64,000 nucleotides of DNA, taken from contig OY754470.1 in the NCBI GenBank assembly GCA_963575645.1, positions 44,361,201 to 44,425,200 on the forward strand. Reading direction: 5' to 3'. Positions 59,101 through 59,589 of this stretch are shown piece by piece. Numbering within the stretch: the stretch's first letter is position 1; every line of letters begins with the position of its first letter. The notes below the pieces were generated by a model that did no database searches, was not told the DNA's origin, and worked only from the letters and a program-made list of their open reading frames with translations. The position numbers and the translations under genes were made by a program. The stretch is from Xanthostigma xanthostigma. Taxonomy: Eukaryota; Arthropoda; Insecta; Raphidioptera; Raphidiidae.

Positions 59101-59589
59101 CAATTTCGCATAACTTTGTTCAAATTCAGGCATATTTGTAAAATTAACTTAGATTTTTAATTTTTTATGGAATCACAAACTTTATGTTTGTTGCAACGAT
59201 ATTCAACACCCTGTATGCTGTTTGAGTTTCAACAATTCTAAGAGCACTTAAAATGATTATCGGACATGCACCAACTTTTGGCAATATTTGTATTTTGGTT
59301 GTGCATTTGATTAAAAATTTTCCCATATGTTGCACACTTAAGTGACCACACTGTATAGTATATTATACTAATACAAATAAGTGCATAGTATACACTATAA
59401 TGAAGTGTTTTGCCAGTTGAATGTAAAACATGCACTTGTAACATCCGTTGCTATGGCAACCATAACTAACTCGGTGTTTCTTTACAGGTAAACGATGAGG
59501 ATATTGATGGAATGTCAACAAATAGTGTGATAGATCTATTAAGAATAGTGCGTGGACCAATTTCAATTATTGTGGCACGCAAAAAATAG
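7928..59589 (+). CDS. Multi-PDZ scaffold protein, PTPN13-like (C-terminal part; 11 exons, 5' end outside window)
   Basis: Spliced CDS: 7928-8197, 9972-10222, 12694-12979, 54802-55010, 55504-55689, 55839-55991, 56073-56236, 56740-56939, 57603-58210, 58564-58719, 59488-59589. Every junction is AG/GT and phase-compatible, giving 860 residues and a TAG stop. The order is: second half of a PDZ domain (residues 1-36), a long acidic/Pro/Ser-rich linker, a PDZ (about 270-360), a PDZ (401-485), a Ser-rich disordered linker of ~290 residues, and a final PDZ (776-858). Motifs such as VRIKRLFPNQPAA and SDGRIKPGDKIVAVND closely resemble the PDZ3 and PDZ4 regions of vertebrate PTPN13, so I infer an insect PTPN13-like submembrane scaffold that binds C-terminal peptides of partners at cell junctions or cortex. 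No phosphatase domain is seen. The Drosophila multi-PDZ protein big bang is an alternative relative. The first exons lie left of the window. The 41.8-kb intron could hide an unrecognised exon. Confidence 0.88.
8419..8500. repeat. Perfect 39-bp palindrome (hairpin)
   Basis: The arms 8419-8457 and 8462-8500 are perfect inverse complements with a 4-nt AAAA spacer. It lies in the intron between exons A and B. It would form a very stable hairpin in DNA or pre-mRNA. No TSD was recognised. Confidence 0.95.
9521..9780 (-). mobile_element. tRNA-derived SINE, copy 2
   Basis: Reverse-complement copy of 1105-1388. The head (GACCGAGCGG..., ending at 9780 on the plus strand) and the tail (CCTAATGTCC.AAAATTCCTT) both align. 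The A-box has two changes relative to copy 1. It lies in the A-B intron, antisense to the gene. Confidence 0.88.
9972..10222 (+). CDS. Exon B: linker, acidic/Tyr-rich
   Basis: The acceptor is a run of T followed by CAG at 9969-9971; the donor is CAG|GTCGGT. Phase 1 in, phase 0 out, matching exons A and C. The product is a non-domain linker with an acidic tyrosine-rich stretch, DGGDDDSYDYDTESVCY, which may be a phosphorylation or docking segment (inference). The reading frame was fixed by the neighbouring phases. Reading past the donor reaches TAA after three codons, as expected for an intron. Confidence 0.8.
10343..11010. mobile_element. TIR element (unclassified) in the B-C intron
   Basis: The ends GGCCATATTCACCGAAC and GTTCGGTGAATATGGGC are inverted repeats with one mismatch. 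The TSD is not certain. The internal part 10600-10890 recurs inverted at 27820-28095, including CCTATAAACGTGGAGTAT and the AAAGAGCAAGGAGTATA region. No coding sequence. Confidence 0.65.
11603..12386 (+). mobile_element. PIF/Harbinger-type element, internally deleted
   Basis: Long TIRs begin TAGGCCCCACTCACGATCAA and end with its inverse. The TSD is TTA on both sides (11600-11602, 12387-12389), as expected for PIF/Harbinger. It contains the start of a nuclease-like frame (11926-12228), truncated before the catalytic region. Confidence 0.93.
11926..12228 (+). pseudogene. HARBI1/ALP1-like nuclease, N-terminal fragment
   Basis: A 100-codon frame contains LDWNNYLRMDE, LLELVTLFIKNQDTNMRKSI and ERLAAILRFLASG. 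This is the helical N-terminal pattern of Harbinger-derived nucleases (HARBI1/ALP1-like). The homology stops after LRFLASG and the rest runs into the terminal repeat side of the element, so the DDE nuclease core is missing. It cannot encode an active enzyme. Confidence 0.8.
12694..12979 (+). CDS. Exon C: proline/serine-rich linker
   Basis: The acceptor is TTTTAAAG at 12686-12693 with a weak pyrimidine tract; the donor is CTG|GTGAGT at 12980. Phase 0 in, phase 1 out. It encodes a disordered linker with VPPKPASRF at its start, a GYGSERSPEDENPPPLP segment, and acidic serine runs near the end. The last base joins AA of exon D to make a Glu codon, so ...SFITP continues as EATFTVSL at the start of the next PDZ. 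This is the last exon before the 41.8-kb intron. Confidence 0.8.
13105..13226. repeat. Exact tandem duplication, 61 bp x 2
   Basis: Two adjacent identical 61-bp units begin CAATTTTATTGAAAATTTTG and contain GGAGCCATTCAAATATTACG. No difference is visible between them, so the duplication is recent. It is intronic and non-coding. Confidence 0.95.
13633..14510 (+). mobile_element. Non-autonomous Helitron with an insertion
   Basis: It starts TCTATACTAATATATAAAGC after A and ends CGCTGGTAACGGCTAG before T, as expected for Helitron insertion between A and T. The first part matches 4622-4976. The middle (13849-14221) is a later insertion. No Rep/helicase coding sequence. Confidence 0.85.
13849..14221 (+). 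mobile_element. tRNA-Lys-related insertion (SINE-like)
   Basis: It splits the Helitron, with CGACAAA on both sides (13842-13848, 14222-14228). At 13907-13976 it holds a tRNA-Lys(CTT)-like sequence: anticodon arm GACTCTTAAT and T-arm GGGTTCAAGCCCC. The D-arm is shortened and the acceptor ends pair poorly, so it is not a functional tRNA gene. The AT-rich tail has no coding sequence. Confidence 0.7.
14912..15963. mobile_element. TIR element with TAA target duplication (PIF/Harbinger-like)
   Basis: The ends TAGTACTAACAGACG and CGTCTGTTAGTACTA are perfect inverted repeats, followed by further GGTCG/CTTGGT and GGTCCG motifs on both sides. The uninterrupted neighbouring repeat reads CACTAATGTTT, which shows a 3-bp TSD, TAA (14909-14911 and 15964-15966). 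The 3-bp TAA fits PIF/Harbinger; no transposase is present. Confidence 0.85.
15138..15514. mobile_element. hAT-like MITE nested in 14912-15963 (377 bp)
   Basis: The ends CAATGCCGGATTTAG and CTAAATACGGCCCTG are imperfect inverse complements of the CAGGGCCGGATTTAG type common at hAT ends. The TSD is GTTGCGCA (15130-15137) versus GTTGTGCA (15515-15522), 7 of 8. Non-coding. Confidence 0.82.
16102..16640 (+). repeat. Dispersed repeat R2, copy 1
   Basis: About 540 bp shared with 18837-19390, including CACCGAGG.TTCCGTACAAAC, TTGTAGGTATGTAAATAGTT, TGATAGCCTAGTTGTCGTAC and a TTGACAGACAG.CGGA block near the end. It begins near GACTCGGACTTGCGCACCGA and closes with GTACGGAACCCTAA, sequences typical of an abundant insect interspersed repeat. 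Non-coding. Confidence 0.8.
16641..17659. other. Intronic stretch, no gene recognised
   Basis: There are only short open frames without recognisable domains. 16979-17100 (TAACAGGTATAAAAACCCAA) resembles the AT-rich 3' tails of non-LTR elements in reverse orientation, similar to 11180-11260. Confidence 0.4.
17660..17906 (-). mobile_element. Very small complete Helitron (247 bp)
   Basis: Read on the minus strand it starts TCTAATATTATAAAGTGG after A and ends GGGACAGGACCGCTAG before T, giving both Helitron termini in only 247 bp. The 17698-17780 interior matches 7640-7715 inverted. No coding sequence. Confidence 0.82.
18503..18748 (+). repeat. Repeat R1, full copy (246 bp)
   Basis: It begins ATTGGTTGTCTGTAAAGTCG and ends GACGTCATCACGTC. 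A-runs flank both ends. The same unit occurs at 27500-27745, inverted at 42459-42702, and interrupted at 44177-44564; partial copies are at 26902-26985 and 27366-27475. There are no terminal inverted repeats, but the GTGATAACGT motif occurs near one end and its inverse near the other. Non-coding. Confidence 0.85.
18837..19390 (+). repeat. Dispersed repeat R2, copy 2
   Basis: Same repeat as 16102-16640, same orientation, with small indels (for example an extra segment around 19115-19145). Non-coding. The next 750 bp (19391-20143) hold nothing I can assign. Confidence 0.8.
20144..20817 (+). mobile_element. hAT-like element family B, right end missing
   Basis: The left end TAGTGTTGGGCATAATCGA and ~650 bp of interior match the bounded element at 37271-38936. 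The interior includes CGATTATGAATGATGCGCAA and CACCCCCACTCTCCAGTGCT. The right part is replaced by the foldback at 20818-20926, so no TSD can be read. Confidence 0.75.
20470..20690 (-). pseudogene. Non-LTR retrotransposon C-terminal fragment inside hAT family B
   Basis: On the minus strand the sequence encodes pieces resembling RLKKRR..KMSQK, then a VLF-NKLPNSLTEIQCGKEFK-type ending, the conserved C-terminal pattern of CR1/Jockey-type ORF2 proteins (FNKLP). Stops and frameshifts break it. Part of the same segment is in the second family-B copy (37640-37730), so it was carried by this DNA element before the two copies split. Confidence 0.6.
20818..20926. repeat. Near-perfect foldback (~49-bp arms)
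   Basis: CTATCAACATAGAAAAATTAG, a T-run and TTCAAACAATGTCAC (20818-20865) are mirrored by their inverse complement at 20877-20926, with an 11-nt loop. The arms differ mainly in the length of the A/T run. It terminates the family-B hAT copy at its left. Confidence 0.93.
21100..21558 (+). repeat. Diverged repeats with ACCGTGCAATTG.CGCGACAC units
   Basis: The motif AAAACCGTGCAATTGACGCG near 21136 recurs as AAAACCGTGCAATTGGCGCG near 21323, each followed by GTTACGTTTTT; a third diverged form is at 41090-41160. At 21498-21558 a short GGGCTTTAG.AAGTG.TCGTAG unit repeats. No domain is recognised in the open frame here. Confidence 0.55.
21559..22249. other. Repeat-like stretch with hAT-like left end
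   Basis: TAGTGATGTGGGGAGGAAAA at ~21563 looks like a hAT-type end, but no matching right end was found. An 86-codon frame at 21846-22106 has no recognised domain. Confidence 0.35.
22250..22870 (-). pseudogene. Non-LTR retrotransposon 3' fragment
   Basis: On the minus strand ~22545-22690 encodes an ADSKHTYISASIYNSIPQAF stretch followed by KDLKKRRFERKLDVILWK, the typical C-terminal end of CR1/Jockey-like ORF2. Further upstream coding is broken by stops. The 3' end carries an (ATT)n-type tail at 22240-22254. The tail region is split by the insertion at 22264-22399. Confidence 0.65.
22264..22399 (+). mobile_element. 136-bp Penelope-like terminal insertion with 14-bp TSD
   Basis: AATAAGCCTCTTTA flanks both sides (22250-22263, 22400-22413). 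The interior is itself an inverted repeat (AATAAAATTATCGACCAATT and its inverse) with CATTAACGTTTCG between. The same arms and the AACGTTTCG motif are found at 44104-44816, where they look like Penelope-like element ends. Confidence 0.75.
23205..23480 (+). repeat. Dispersed repeat R3, copy 1
   Basis: It shares TTTGAGGTCCC.CGA, ACGATACAGGTCAA, GATTGAAACCAAA and GGGAAAATCGGCG with the copy split by the LTR retrotransposon (28105-28238 plus 32577-32670). Non-coding. Around 23683 (ACTAGCCACTACCCGCGTCA) a minus-strand Helitron 3' end begins, whose other end I could not find. Confidence 0.7.
23690..25998. other. AT-rich intronic stretch with diverged AAGCGCTT repeats
   Basis: No gene is recognised. 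AAGCGCTT.AT..CTGCG occurs at ~25022, ~25231 and ~25386, with related AT-rich sequence after each, suggesting an old tandem array. A palindrome (GAACACTTTCTTTGATTTTC/AAAGTGTTTG) is at ~24870-24900. TATATAGGCGCTGG at ~24655 looks promoter-like, but no LTR boundaries were found. Confidence 0.4.
25999..26381. repeat. Inverted-repeat element with a 68-bp tandem inside
   Basis: Left arm TTATTCAACTAGCACGAGTAA.. CGGGGCCCTG (25999-26039) and right arm CAGGGCCCCG..TTGAATAA (26341-26381) are imperfect inverses. Inside, TTGGT.CAGAAACTATGCAGT ...CGTACAGTTTCGGCTC occurs twice at a 68-bp spacing (26169, 26237). Non-coding. Confidence 0.7.
26902..27745 (+). repeat. Cluster of three R1 repeats (two partial, one full)
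   Basis: 26902-26985 is the left part, 27366-27475 the right part and 27500-27745 a full copy with a diverged middle. All have the same orientation, and the sites are flanked by A-runs. The small duplication TCATCAATTTATAAG occurs twice in the second piece. Confidence 0.82.
27820..28095 (-). repeat. Repeat shared with the 10343-11010 element
   Basis: Reverse-complement match to about 10600-10890, including CCACGTTTATAGGTTAGGTA and CTCCTTGCTCTTTTTGTTGA. Terminal repeats of the 10343 element are not present, so this is an internal fragment or a separate family. Non-coding. Confidence 0.7.
28239..28366 (-). repeat. 3' LTR of the Mag-like element (128 bp)
   Basis: Identical to 32444-32571. It starts TGTAGTA and ends TACTACA, 7-bp perfect terminal inverts. 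At 128 bp it is very short, as in the Mag lineage. Confidence 0.96.
28440..32408 (-). CDS. Gag-Pol polyprotein, Ty3/Gypsy retrotransposon
   Basis: 1322 codons without a break; gag and pol are in one frame. Gag is residues 1-~200; two CCHC-type zinc knuckles are at about 208-240 (CNRCGYTHKRNKC, CLKCNKLGHFAKC). The aspartic protease motif LDTGSQ is at ~292. Reverse transcriptase spans ~430-620 with YIDD at 566-569. RNase H spans ~705-825 with TVDAS, SDHK and ADTLS. Integrase has an HHCC finger (~934-969) and catalytic D997, D1050 and E1086. The C-terminus is acidic and Ser-rich, without an obvious chromodomain. All catalytic residues that I can check are present, so it could be active. The start is the first ATG, 35 nt from the 5' LTR. 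Confidence 0.97.
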   Translation of the reverse strand: MSQIINVPQLDPNGDPYEKWIKFKKKFDIYLAAIEYDSKSENVKGALLLSAIGDQALEIYETFSFGESENKTDYKILIEKFDNHFLPKKNETYERYKFFTCSQEPEESIDQYVTKLKHKAKDCGFGTIQESLIRDRLVCGISDAAIKERLLRTQDLTLDRAINVCRAAEQSRVQLAHISGQGTSNQDENQVNRIRKKMEETSSGENLCNRCGYTHKRNKCPAFKKQCLKCNKLGHFAKCCKTANVNSVENEANDENVDSVFIGSIGTNNTNNNSNDWNAKILINNVQLDFKLDTGSQANLISKNDLKLLNYDSKKIKPNETKLVTYTNDLIPTLGKCILNCKYLNCSYDLDFYVVNSKNVKPILGLNACEKFEFVKRINVIDKDYWLHNYPDLFEGIGCLPDEYKIILKENASPIVHPPRKVPIALQPQLKSELDRLEKNQIIERVQGPTDYVNSLVIVRKSNNQLRLCIDPRDLNKVIKREHFQIPTIDEITSKLANAKFFSTLDVSSAFWQIKLNKQSSDLCTFNSPYGRYKFLRLPYGISSAPEVFHKRIREYFEGLDGIETYIDDIIVYGSTFEEHNNRLKKLFERSKKINLKFNKDKCHFGITKLKYLGHYITEKGLLPDDDKVDAIVKMPIPTDKKSLSRFLGMVNFVGKFIPNLSEKTAQLRSLLKQDVLWQWNDCYQKSFDELKDNIAKKTILKFYDVNKPVTVTVDASQNGVGACLLQNESPVAYASKAFTDTQKNWSQIEKELYAIVFGCYKFYQYVFAKDITVESDHKPLIAIFKKALVDTPPRLQRMLIKLQPFKINLIHKPGKDMIIADTLSRAPIHNYNDDFLSENEIEAQICLVSKILPVTDTRLKEISNESFLDDEIKVLINHIHHGWPENKTKIPKIILPYWNIQNELSEKDGIVYRLQRLVIPKKFRSETLNNLHYNHMGIEKTKTKARELVYWPNMNNEIETLIKNCSVCIKYSNSNAKEPLMSHPIPEYPWMKVGVDLFTLNNKNYIILVDYFSKFVELALLSSTTSSSIITHLKSIFSRQGIPEQVVSDNGPQFSSELFANFAKEWNFKHVTSSPRYPRSNGMVERHIQTVKKILQKALEDKRDPYLCMLEFRNTSVQNIGSPSQLLNSRMLRGIVPISKSLLKPKTITDKIIKENLIKNQNLQTYYYNRHSKPLSDLKENDKIKYFNFDNKKWEDGKVVKIHSPRSYLIKNKNNVLLRRNRFHLKSIENSQTTNNFNSCNYYYESEDDYDSELDSIKSDNTEVDSSTSTIVTNDETIAEEDSLTPTMSNHGNSDTSDSDDEIIVTKYGRQIRLPDRLNYI
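32444..32571 (-). repeat. 5' LTR of the Mag-like element (128 bp)
   Basis: Identical to the 3' LTR over its full length. The putative primer-binding site (minus strand TGGCGCTGCGGAA) directly adjoins it. It should carry the element promoter; no TATA box is obvious. Confidence 0.96.
32577..33210. other. Second half of repeat R3 and AT-rich DNA
   Basis: 32577-32670 continues the R3 repeat interrupted at 28238 (GGGAAAAATCGGCGCATGC). The rest is AT-rich and shows no recognised gene. Confidence 0.55.
33211..33736 (-). mobile_element. Non-autonomous Helitron with internal minisatellite
   Basis: On the minus strand it starts TCTATATACTTATATAAAAT after A and ends CGCACCCGGGTGAAACC-TGGACGGACCGCTAG before T, with the hairpin ACCCGGGT next to the end. 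Inside, ~110-113-bp units with ACTAATAGCTTTG.GC.AATTCTA repeat about three times (33291-33560). No coding sequence. Confidence 0.87.
34650..35427 (-). pseudogene. Non-LTR retrotransposon reverse transcriptase, degenerate
   Basis: On the minus strand 35016-35321 encodes VLVFIDFEKAFGSLKREFVW and GVKQGCILSPMLFTLV, the RT palm motifs A (FIDFEKAF) and B (GVKQGCILSP). After a break, the catalytic YADDV motif follows at ~34968-34980, and the thumb region with CYLGSIIS at ~34770. Frameshifts and stops separate the parts and both element ends are missing. RTE- or I-like clade possible; not resolved. Confidence 0.8.
36451..36930. mobile_element. hAT-like MITE (480 bp)
   Basis: The ends TAATGATGGGAATAATCGA and TCGATTTATTCCCATCACTA are inverse complements. 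The flanks are AAGAATAT (36443-36450) and CAGAATAT (36931-36938), 7 of 8. The centre folds back as GTGAGATAGATACTACT..AGTATTATTATCTATCTCAC. It sits in a repeat-like region (35850-37250) with several GTAGAC and GGAAACCA motifs in which no gene is recognised. Confidence 0.82.
37271..38936. mobile_element. hAT-like element family B with a non-LTR insertion
   Basis: The ends TAGTGTTGGGC and GCCCAACACTA are inverse complements with a perfect 8-bp TSD ATTATTAT (37263-37270, 38937-38944). The left 500 bp match 20144-20817. A non-LTR retrotransposon fragment (about 37870-38632) is inserted in it. Sequence right of the insertion partly repeats sequence left of it (CGAATGATATATCGATATAT and following at ~37764 and ~38743), so the interior was also duplicated. 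Confidence 0.88.
37870..38632 (+). pseudogene. 5'-truncated CR1/Jockey-like non-LTR retrotransposon
   Basis: The open frame runs to a stop at 38549-38551, with RT thumb and C-terminal motifs: YTKFLGLHIDANLNWKFHC, SRLNYGVCFWGSS, QKRIIRCIGG, and FNKLPVHIKLATDVKHFKS at the end. The RT palm is missing because of 5' truncation. The tail is (TTA)n at ~38608-38630. The open frame starts upstream in hAT sequence by chance; the homology begins at ~37890. Confidence 0.85.
39123..39650. repeat. Inverted-repeat element (~85-bp arms)
   Basis: 39123-39209 (from AGCGGGTGGGGCGGTGGGC to TACTACAAAAAATAC) is mirrored by 39568-39650. The loop (39210-39567) contains CCTCGGTCGTAAG and TTATTAGCTAAAATGT, which also occur at 52895-53020. 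Non-coding; no TSD defined. Confidence 0.8.
39651..41696. other. Intronic stretch, mostly unassigned
   Basis: It contains a 15-bp-arm palindrome (CTTTCAGATGGTGTA at 41192-41206 and its inverse at 41217-41231) and a diverged copy of the 21100-21558 repeat at 41090-41160. No gene is recognised. Confidence 0.45.
41697..42037. mobile_element. hAT-type MITE, family A, copy 2 (341 bp)
   Basis: Inverted copy of 570-911. The ends TAGATCTGTAA and GTTACAGTTCTA are flanked by a perfect 8-bp TSD, CTACTTGT (41689-41696, 42038-42045). Non-coding. Confidence 0.93.
42380..43010 (-). repeat. Repeat R5, copy 1, interrupted by R1
   Basis: Matches 46740-47600 in inverse: TGATGTACTTGCATTCAATC, CATGGGCGTACCCAGCTTTT, and ATGGTTCGATTGCGATTTTA (minus strand). 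R1 (42459-42702) is inserted at a T-run; the empty site is visible in the other copy (~47505-47530). Non-coding. Confidence 0.8.
42459..42702 (-). repeat. Repeat R1, full copy, in R5
   Basis: Inverse of the unit at 18503-18748. It is bounded by T-runs on both sides; comparison with the uninterrupted R5 copy shows insertion at CTTTGACGTAAG. Confidence 0.85.
43011..44093. other. Intronic stretch, no gene recognised
   Basis: Only short frames. A GC-richer part at ~43060-43200 has no recognised domain. Confidence 0.4.
44177..44564 (+). repeat. Repeat R1 copy carrying a nested foldback
   Basis: Starts ATTGGTTG and ends ATCACGTC like the other copies, flanked by A-runs. The expected continuation CATATTTAATAATAC is interrupted by 44234-44400. 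The host sequence without R1 can be read in the neighbouring inverse (44756-44730: ACAAAAAATATAAAAATTAA). Confidence 0.82.
44234..44400. mobile_element. 167-bp foldback MITE nested in R1
   Basis: Arms of at least 63 bp: AGTTCGTTCCAAGCAGCCG.. CACTGCGCAAGACT and its inverse, ending GGAACGAACC. TA on each side (44232-44233, 44401-44402) fits a Tc1/mariner-type target. Two or three mismatches between the arms. Confidence 0.88.
45246..45684. mobile_element. Possible hAT element remnant
   Basis: The right end CATACTCCACAGGTTGAGAG-CCGCTG has the form of a hAT Charlie-like terminus. The left end CGTGGTTCAAAGTGTTATCC is only weakly its inverse, and no convincing TSD is found. The surrounding 44817-46740 shows no recognised gene. 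Confidence 0.35.
46740..47600 (+). repeat. Repeat R5, copy 2, interrupted by a non-LTR fragment
   Basis: Inverse match to 42380-43010. Left part 46750-46785 (ATATGAATCATTG.ATCTA.TC) and right part 47281-47600 belong to R5; 46786-47280 is an insertion. A Helitron 3' end (TCGCGTGCGAAGACGCAGAT ending AACGGCTAG before T at 47630) follows directly. Confidence 0.7.
46980..47280 (+). pseudogene. Non-LTR retrotransposon 3' end with (ATTCT)n tail
   Basis: It encodes a short SPLNSIIKIFNKLPFDIKTL PLKIFKKK-like ending, the FNKLP C-terminal pattern of CR1/Jockey-type ORF2, then ~150 bp of 3' UTR and ATTCTATTCTATTCTA. The same tail motif ends the element at 51375-52382. Confidence 0.65.
47631..48300. other. 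Intronic stretch, no gene recognised
   Basis: Nothing assignable was seen apart from AT-rich DNA. Confidence 0.4.
48301..48459 (+). pseudogene. Transposase-like N-terminal fragment
   Basis: A 52-codon frame starts MESKKGKTVRSGARELIANV and continues IKMCELEAQNNALKFK. This pattern (basic start, then a helix with R..I.NV..MCE.EA) resembles the DNA-binding N-terminus of insect IS630/mariner-related DDE transposases. After LKFK it loses similarity and stops. Family assignment is from memory of the pattern and is uncertain. Confidence 0.5.
48838..49080. repeat. Tandem duplication, ~122 bp x 2
   Basis: Units 48838-48960 and 48961-49080 share ATTCATTCCATCTGTCTA.GC, ATTCAATTATATCATTATAA and GAATTTAGCTCTCGTTTTCG with a handful of differences. 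Each unit contains inverted ATTCATTC/GAATGAAT motifs. Confidence 0.92.
49555..49763 (-). repeat. Partial copy of the 60243-60486 hAT-like MITE
   Basis: Inverse match: ATTACCCCCCAGGATCATAA, GAATTAATATTTTGCTTGAC and the end ATCTACGCCCTTG at 49763. The left end is replaced by a different hAT-type end (GGGGTGTCAAACTCATTTGA at 49504). Confidence 0.65.
49764..51342. other. Intronic stretch, no gene recognised
   Basis: Short frames without domains; mostly AT-rich DNA. Confidence 0.4.
51375..52382 (+). pseudogene. 5'-truncated CR1/Jockey-like non-LTR retrotransposon
   Basis: It begins inside the RT palm: PLLFLIYINDLPTNIPCRSI, then the catalytic LYADDMSFL, KILGIYLDTRLNWTKHIDY and an ending with QYNNLPPHIKNLTVTTFSKN. 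A frameshift near 51825-51850 breaks the frame. The 3' end is (ATTCT)n at 52353-52378. TTATATTG-like sequence is present at both edges (51375-51383, 52379-52386) as a probable TSD. It inserted next to a Helitron 5' end (51343-51374, minus strand). Confidence 0.87.
52395..52552 (-). mobile_element. Helitron 5' fragment
   Basis: Minus strand begins TCCATACTAATATTATAAGT GCGAATG after A, a Helitron-like 5' end, and continues into TGACTTTTTCACGCCTAAAC. The matching 3' end is not found. Confidence 0.6.
52801..52866. repeat. Palindrome, 29-bp arms
   Basis: GGCCGAAAGTTTGATATCTT GCACTGCGC and its inverse (one mismatch) flank an 8-nt loop GCCATGAA. Sequence right of it (to ~53030) matches the loop of the 39123-39650 element. 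Confidence 0.93.
53031..54801. other. End of the giant intron, no gene recognised
   Basis: AT-rich, with a GACAGACAGACGGACGGACA stretch at ~53630. An open frame at 54410-54736 shows no domain and ends before exon D. Confidence 0.4.
54802..55010 (+). CDS. Exon D: PDZ domain, first half (PTPN13 PDZ3-like)
   Basis: The acceptor is TATTTTTACAG; the donor is AAC|GTAAGT, a consensus site. It encodes TFTVSL, the carboxylate-binding loop region RGLGLSVCGG, then LVRIKRLFPNQPAAQCG and LAPGDVLLAANGQPL. The GLGLS loop is the canonical GLGF-type ligand loop with Leu for Phe. Phase 1 in and phase 0 out. The PDZ is completed by exon E. Confidence 0.92.
55504..55689 (+). CDS. Exon E: end of PDZ plus proline-rich linker
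   Basis: The acceptor is TTGTAG; the donor is GGG|GTAAGT. It begins EALEVLRTTPNNVVLTICRP, the second helix and last strand of the PDZ begun in exon D. A proline stretch (SEVPPPPPRRDPP) follows, a possible SH3 or WW ligand (inference). Phase 0 on both sides. Confidence 0.92.
55839..55991 (+). CDS. Exon F: PDZ domain, first half (PTPN13 PDZ4-like)
   Basis: The acceptor is TTTCTTTCAG and the donor GCC|GTAAGT; 153 nt, phase 0 both ends. It encodes EFDIILTKVQGSLGFTLRKE with the ligand loop GSLGFT, then HYVRALVREPALSDGRIKPG. The DGRIKPGD turn is typical of PDZ3/PDZ4-type modules of PTPN13 and related scaffolds. Confidence 0.93.
56073..56236 (+). CDS. Exon G: end of PDZ plus linker
   Basis: The acceptor is ATCAACAG; the donor is AAG|GTAAGC. 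It starts VNDVELSPFSHEQAVQFLRQ and ends the PDZ with VKLRLYRD, then a short Pro/Thr linker (ALSPTEPDPPQRLRLR). Phase 0 in, phase 2 out; the Arg codon is completed by the first base of exon H. Confidence 0.92.
56740..56939 (+). CDS. Exon H: basic Ser/Pro linker
   Basis: The acceptor is CTGTTCTTTTAG; the donor is TAG|GTAAGT. Phase 2 in, phase 1 out. It encodes QEAMDMLSDLAVRKLSPNGG and then a basic stretch rich in RRS/SP/RST motifs, a likely kinase-target and possible 14-3-3-type region (inference only). No folded domain is recognised. Confidence 0.88.
57603..58210 (+). CDS. Exon I: long disordered linker
   Basis: The acceptor is TTCTTCTTTCAG; the donor is ATA|GTGAGT. This 608-nt exon encodes about 203 residues rich in Ser, Asn and Asp with no recognised domain; segments include SRKASIGSENTSTPNFSSIE and LKWKGVVFTPEGSVDEN. 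It separates the PDZ of exons F-G from the last PDZ. Intron retention at its donor would add about 30 residues and stop at 58298-58300. Confidence 0.88.
58564..58719 (+). CDS. Exon J: last PDZ domain, first half
   Basis: The acceptor is TTTTTTACAG; the donor is AGG|GTAAGA; 156 nt, phase 0 both sides. It encodes EILNVELNRGWNSRLGFSLQ (ligand loop RLGFS), FISAVHADSVAAKDGRLKAG and DRLLR. The exon boundary after DRLLR is the same as the F/G boundary of the previous PDZ (after DKIVA), which suggests that the two modules arose by duplication with a shared intron. Confidence 0.92.
58735..59353. mobile_element. Tc1/mariner-type long-TIR element in the last intron (619 bp)
   Basis: 147-bp inverted ends (58735-58881 and 59207-59353) begin CAGTGTGGTCACTTAAGTGT and are nearly identical. 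TA is present on both sides (58733-58734, 59354-59355). The middle has no transposase. It makes up most of the 768-nt intron J-K; without it the intron would be ~147 nt. Confidence 0.93.
59488..59589 (+). CDS. Exon K: end of last PDZ and stop codon
   Basis: The acceptor is TTTCTTTACAG. It encodes VNDEDIDGMSTNSVIDLLRI and the last strand ISIIVARKK, then TAG at 59587-59589. The PDZ fold is complete, so the protein can end here. The G of TAG is also the first base of a perfect GTAAGT donor, so a longer isoform that splices out the stop is conceivable. No convincing downstream exon was recognised. Confidence 0.85.
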   Translation, partial: VNDEDIDGMSTNSVIDLLRIVRGPISIIVARKK

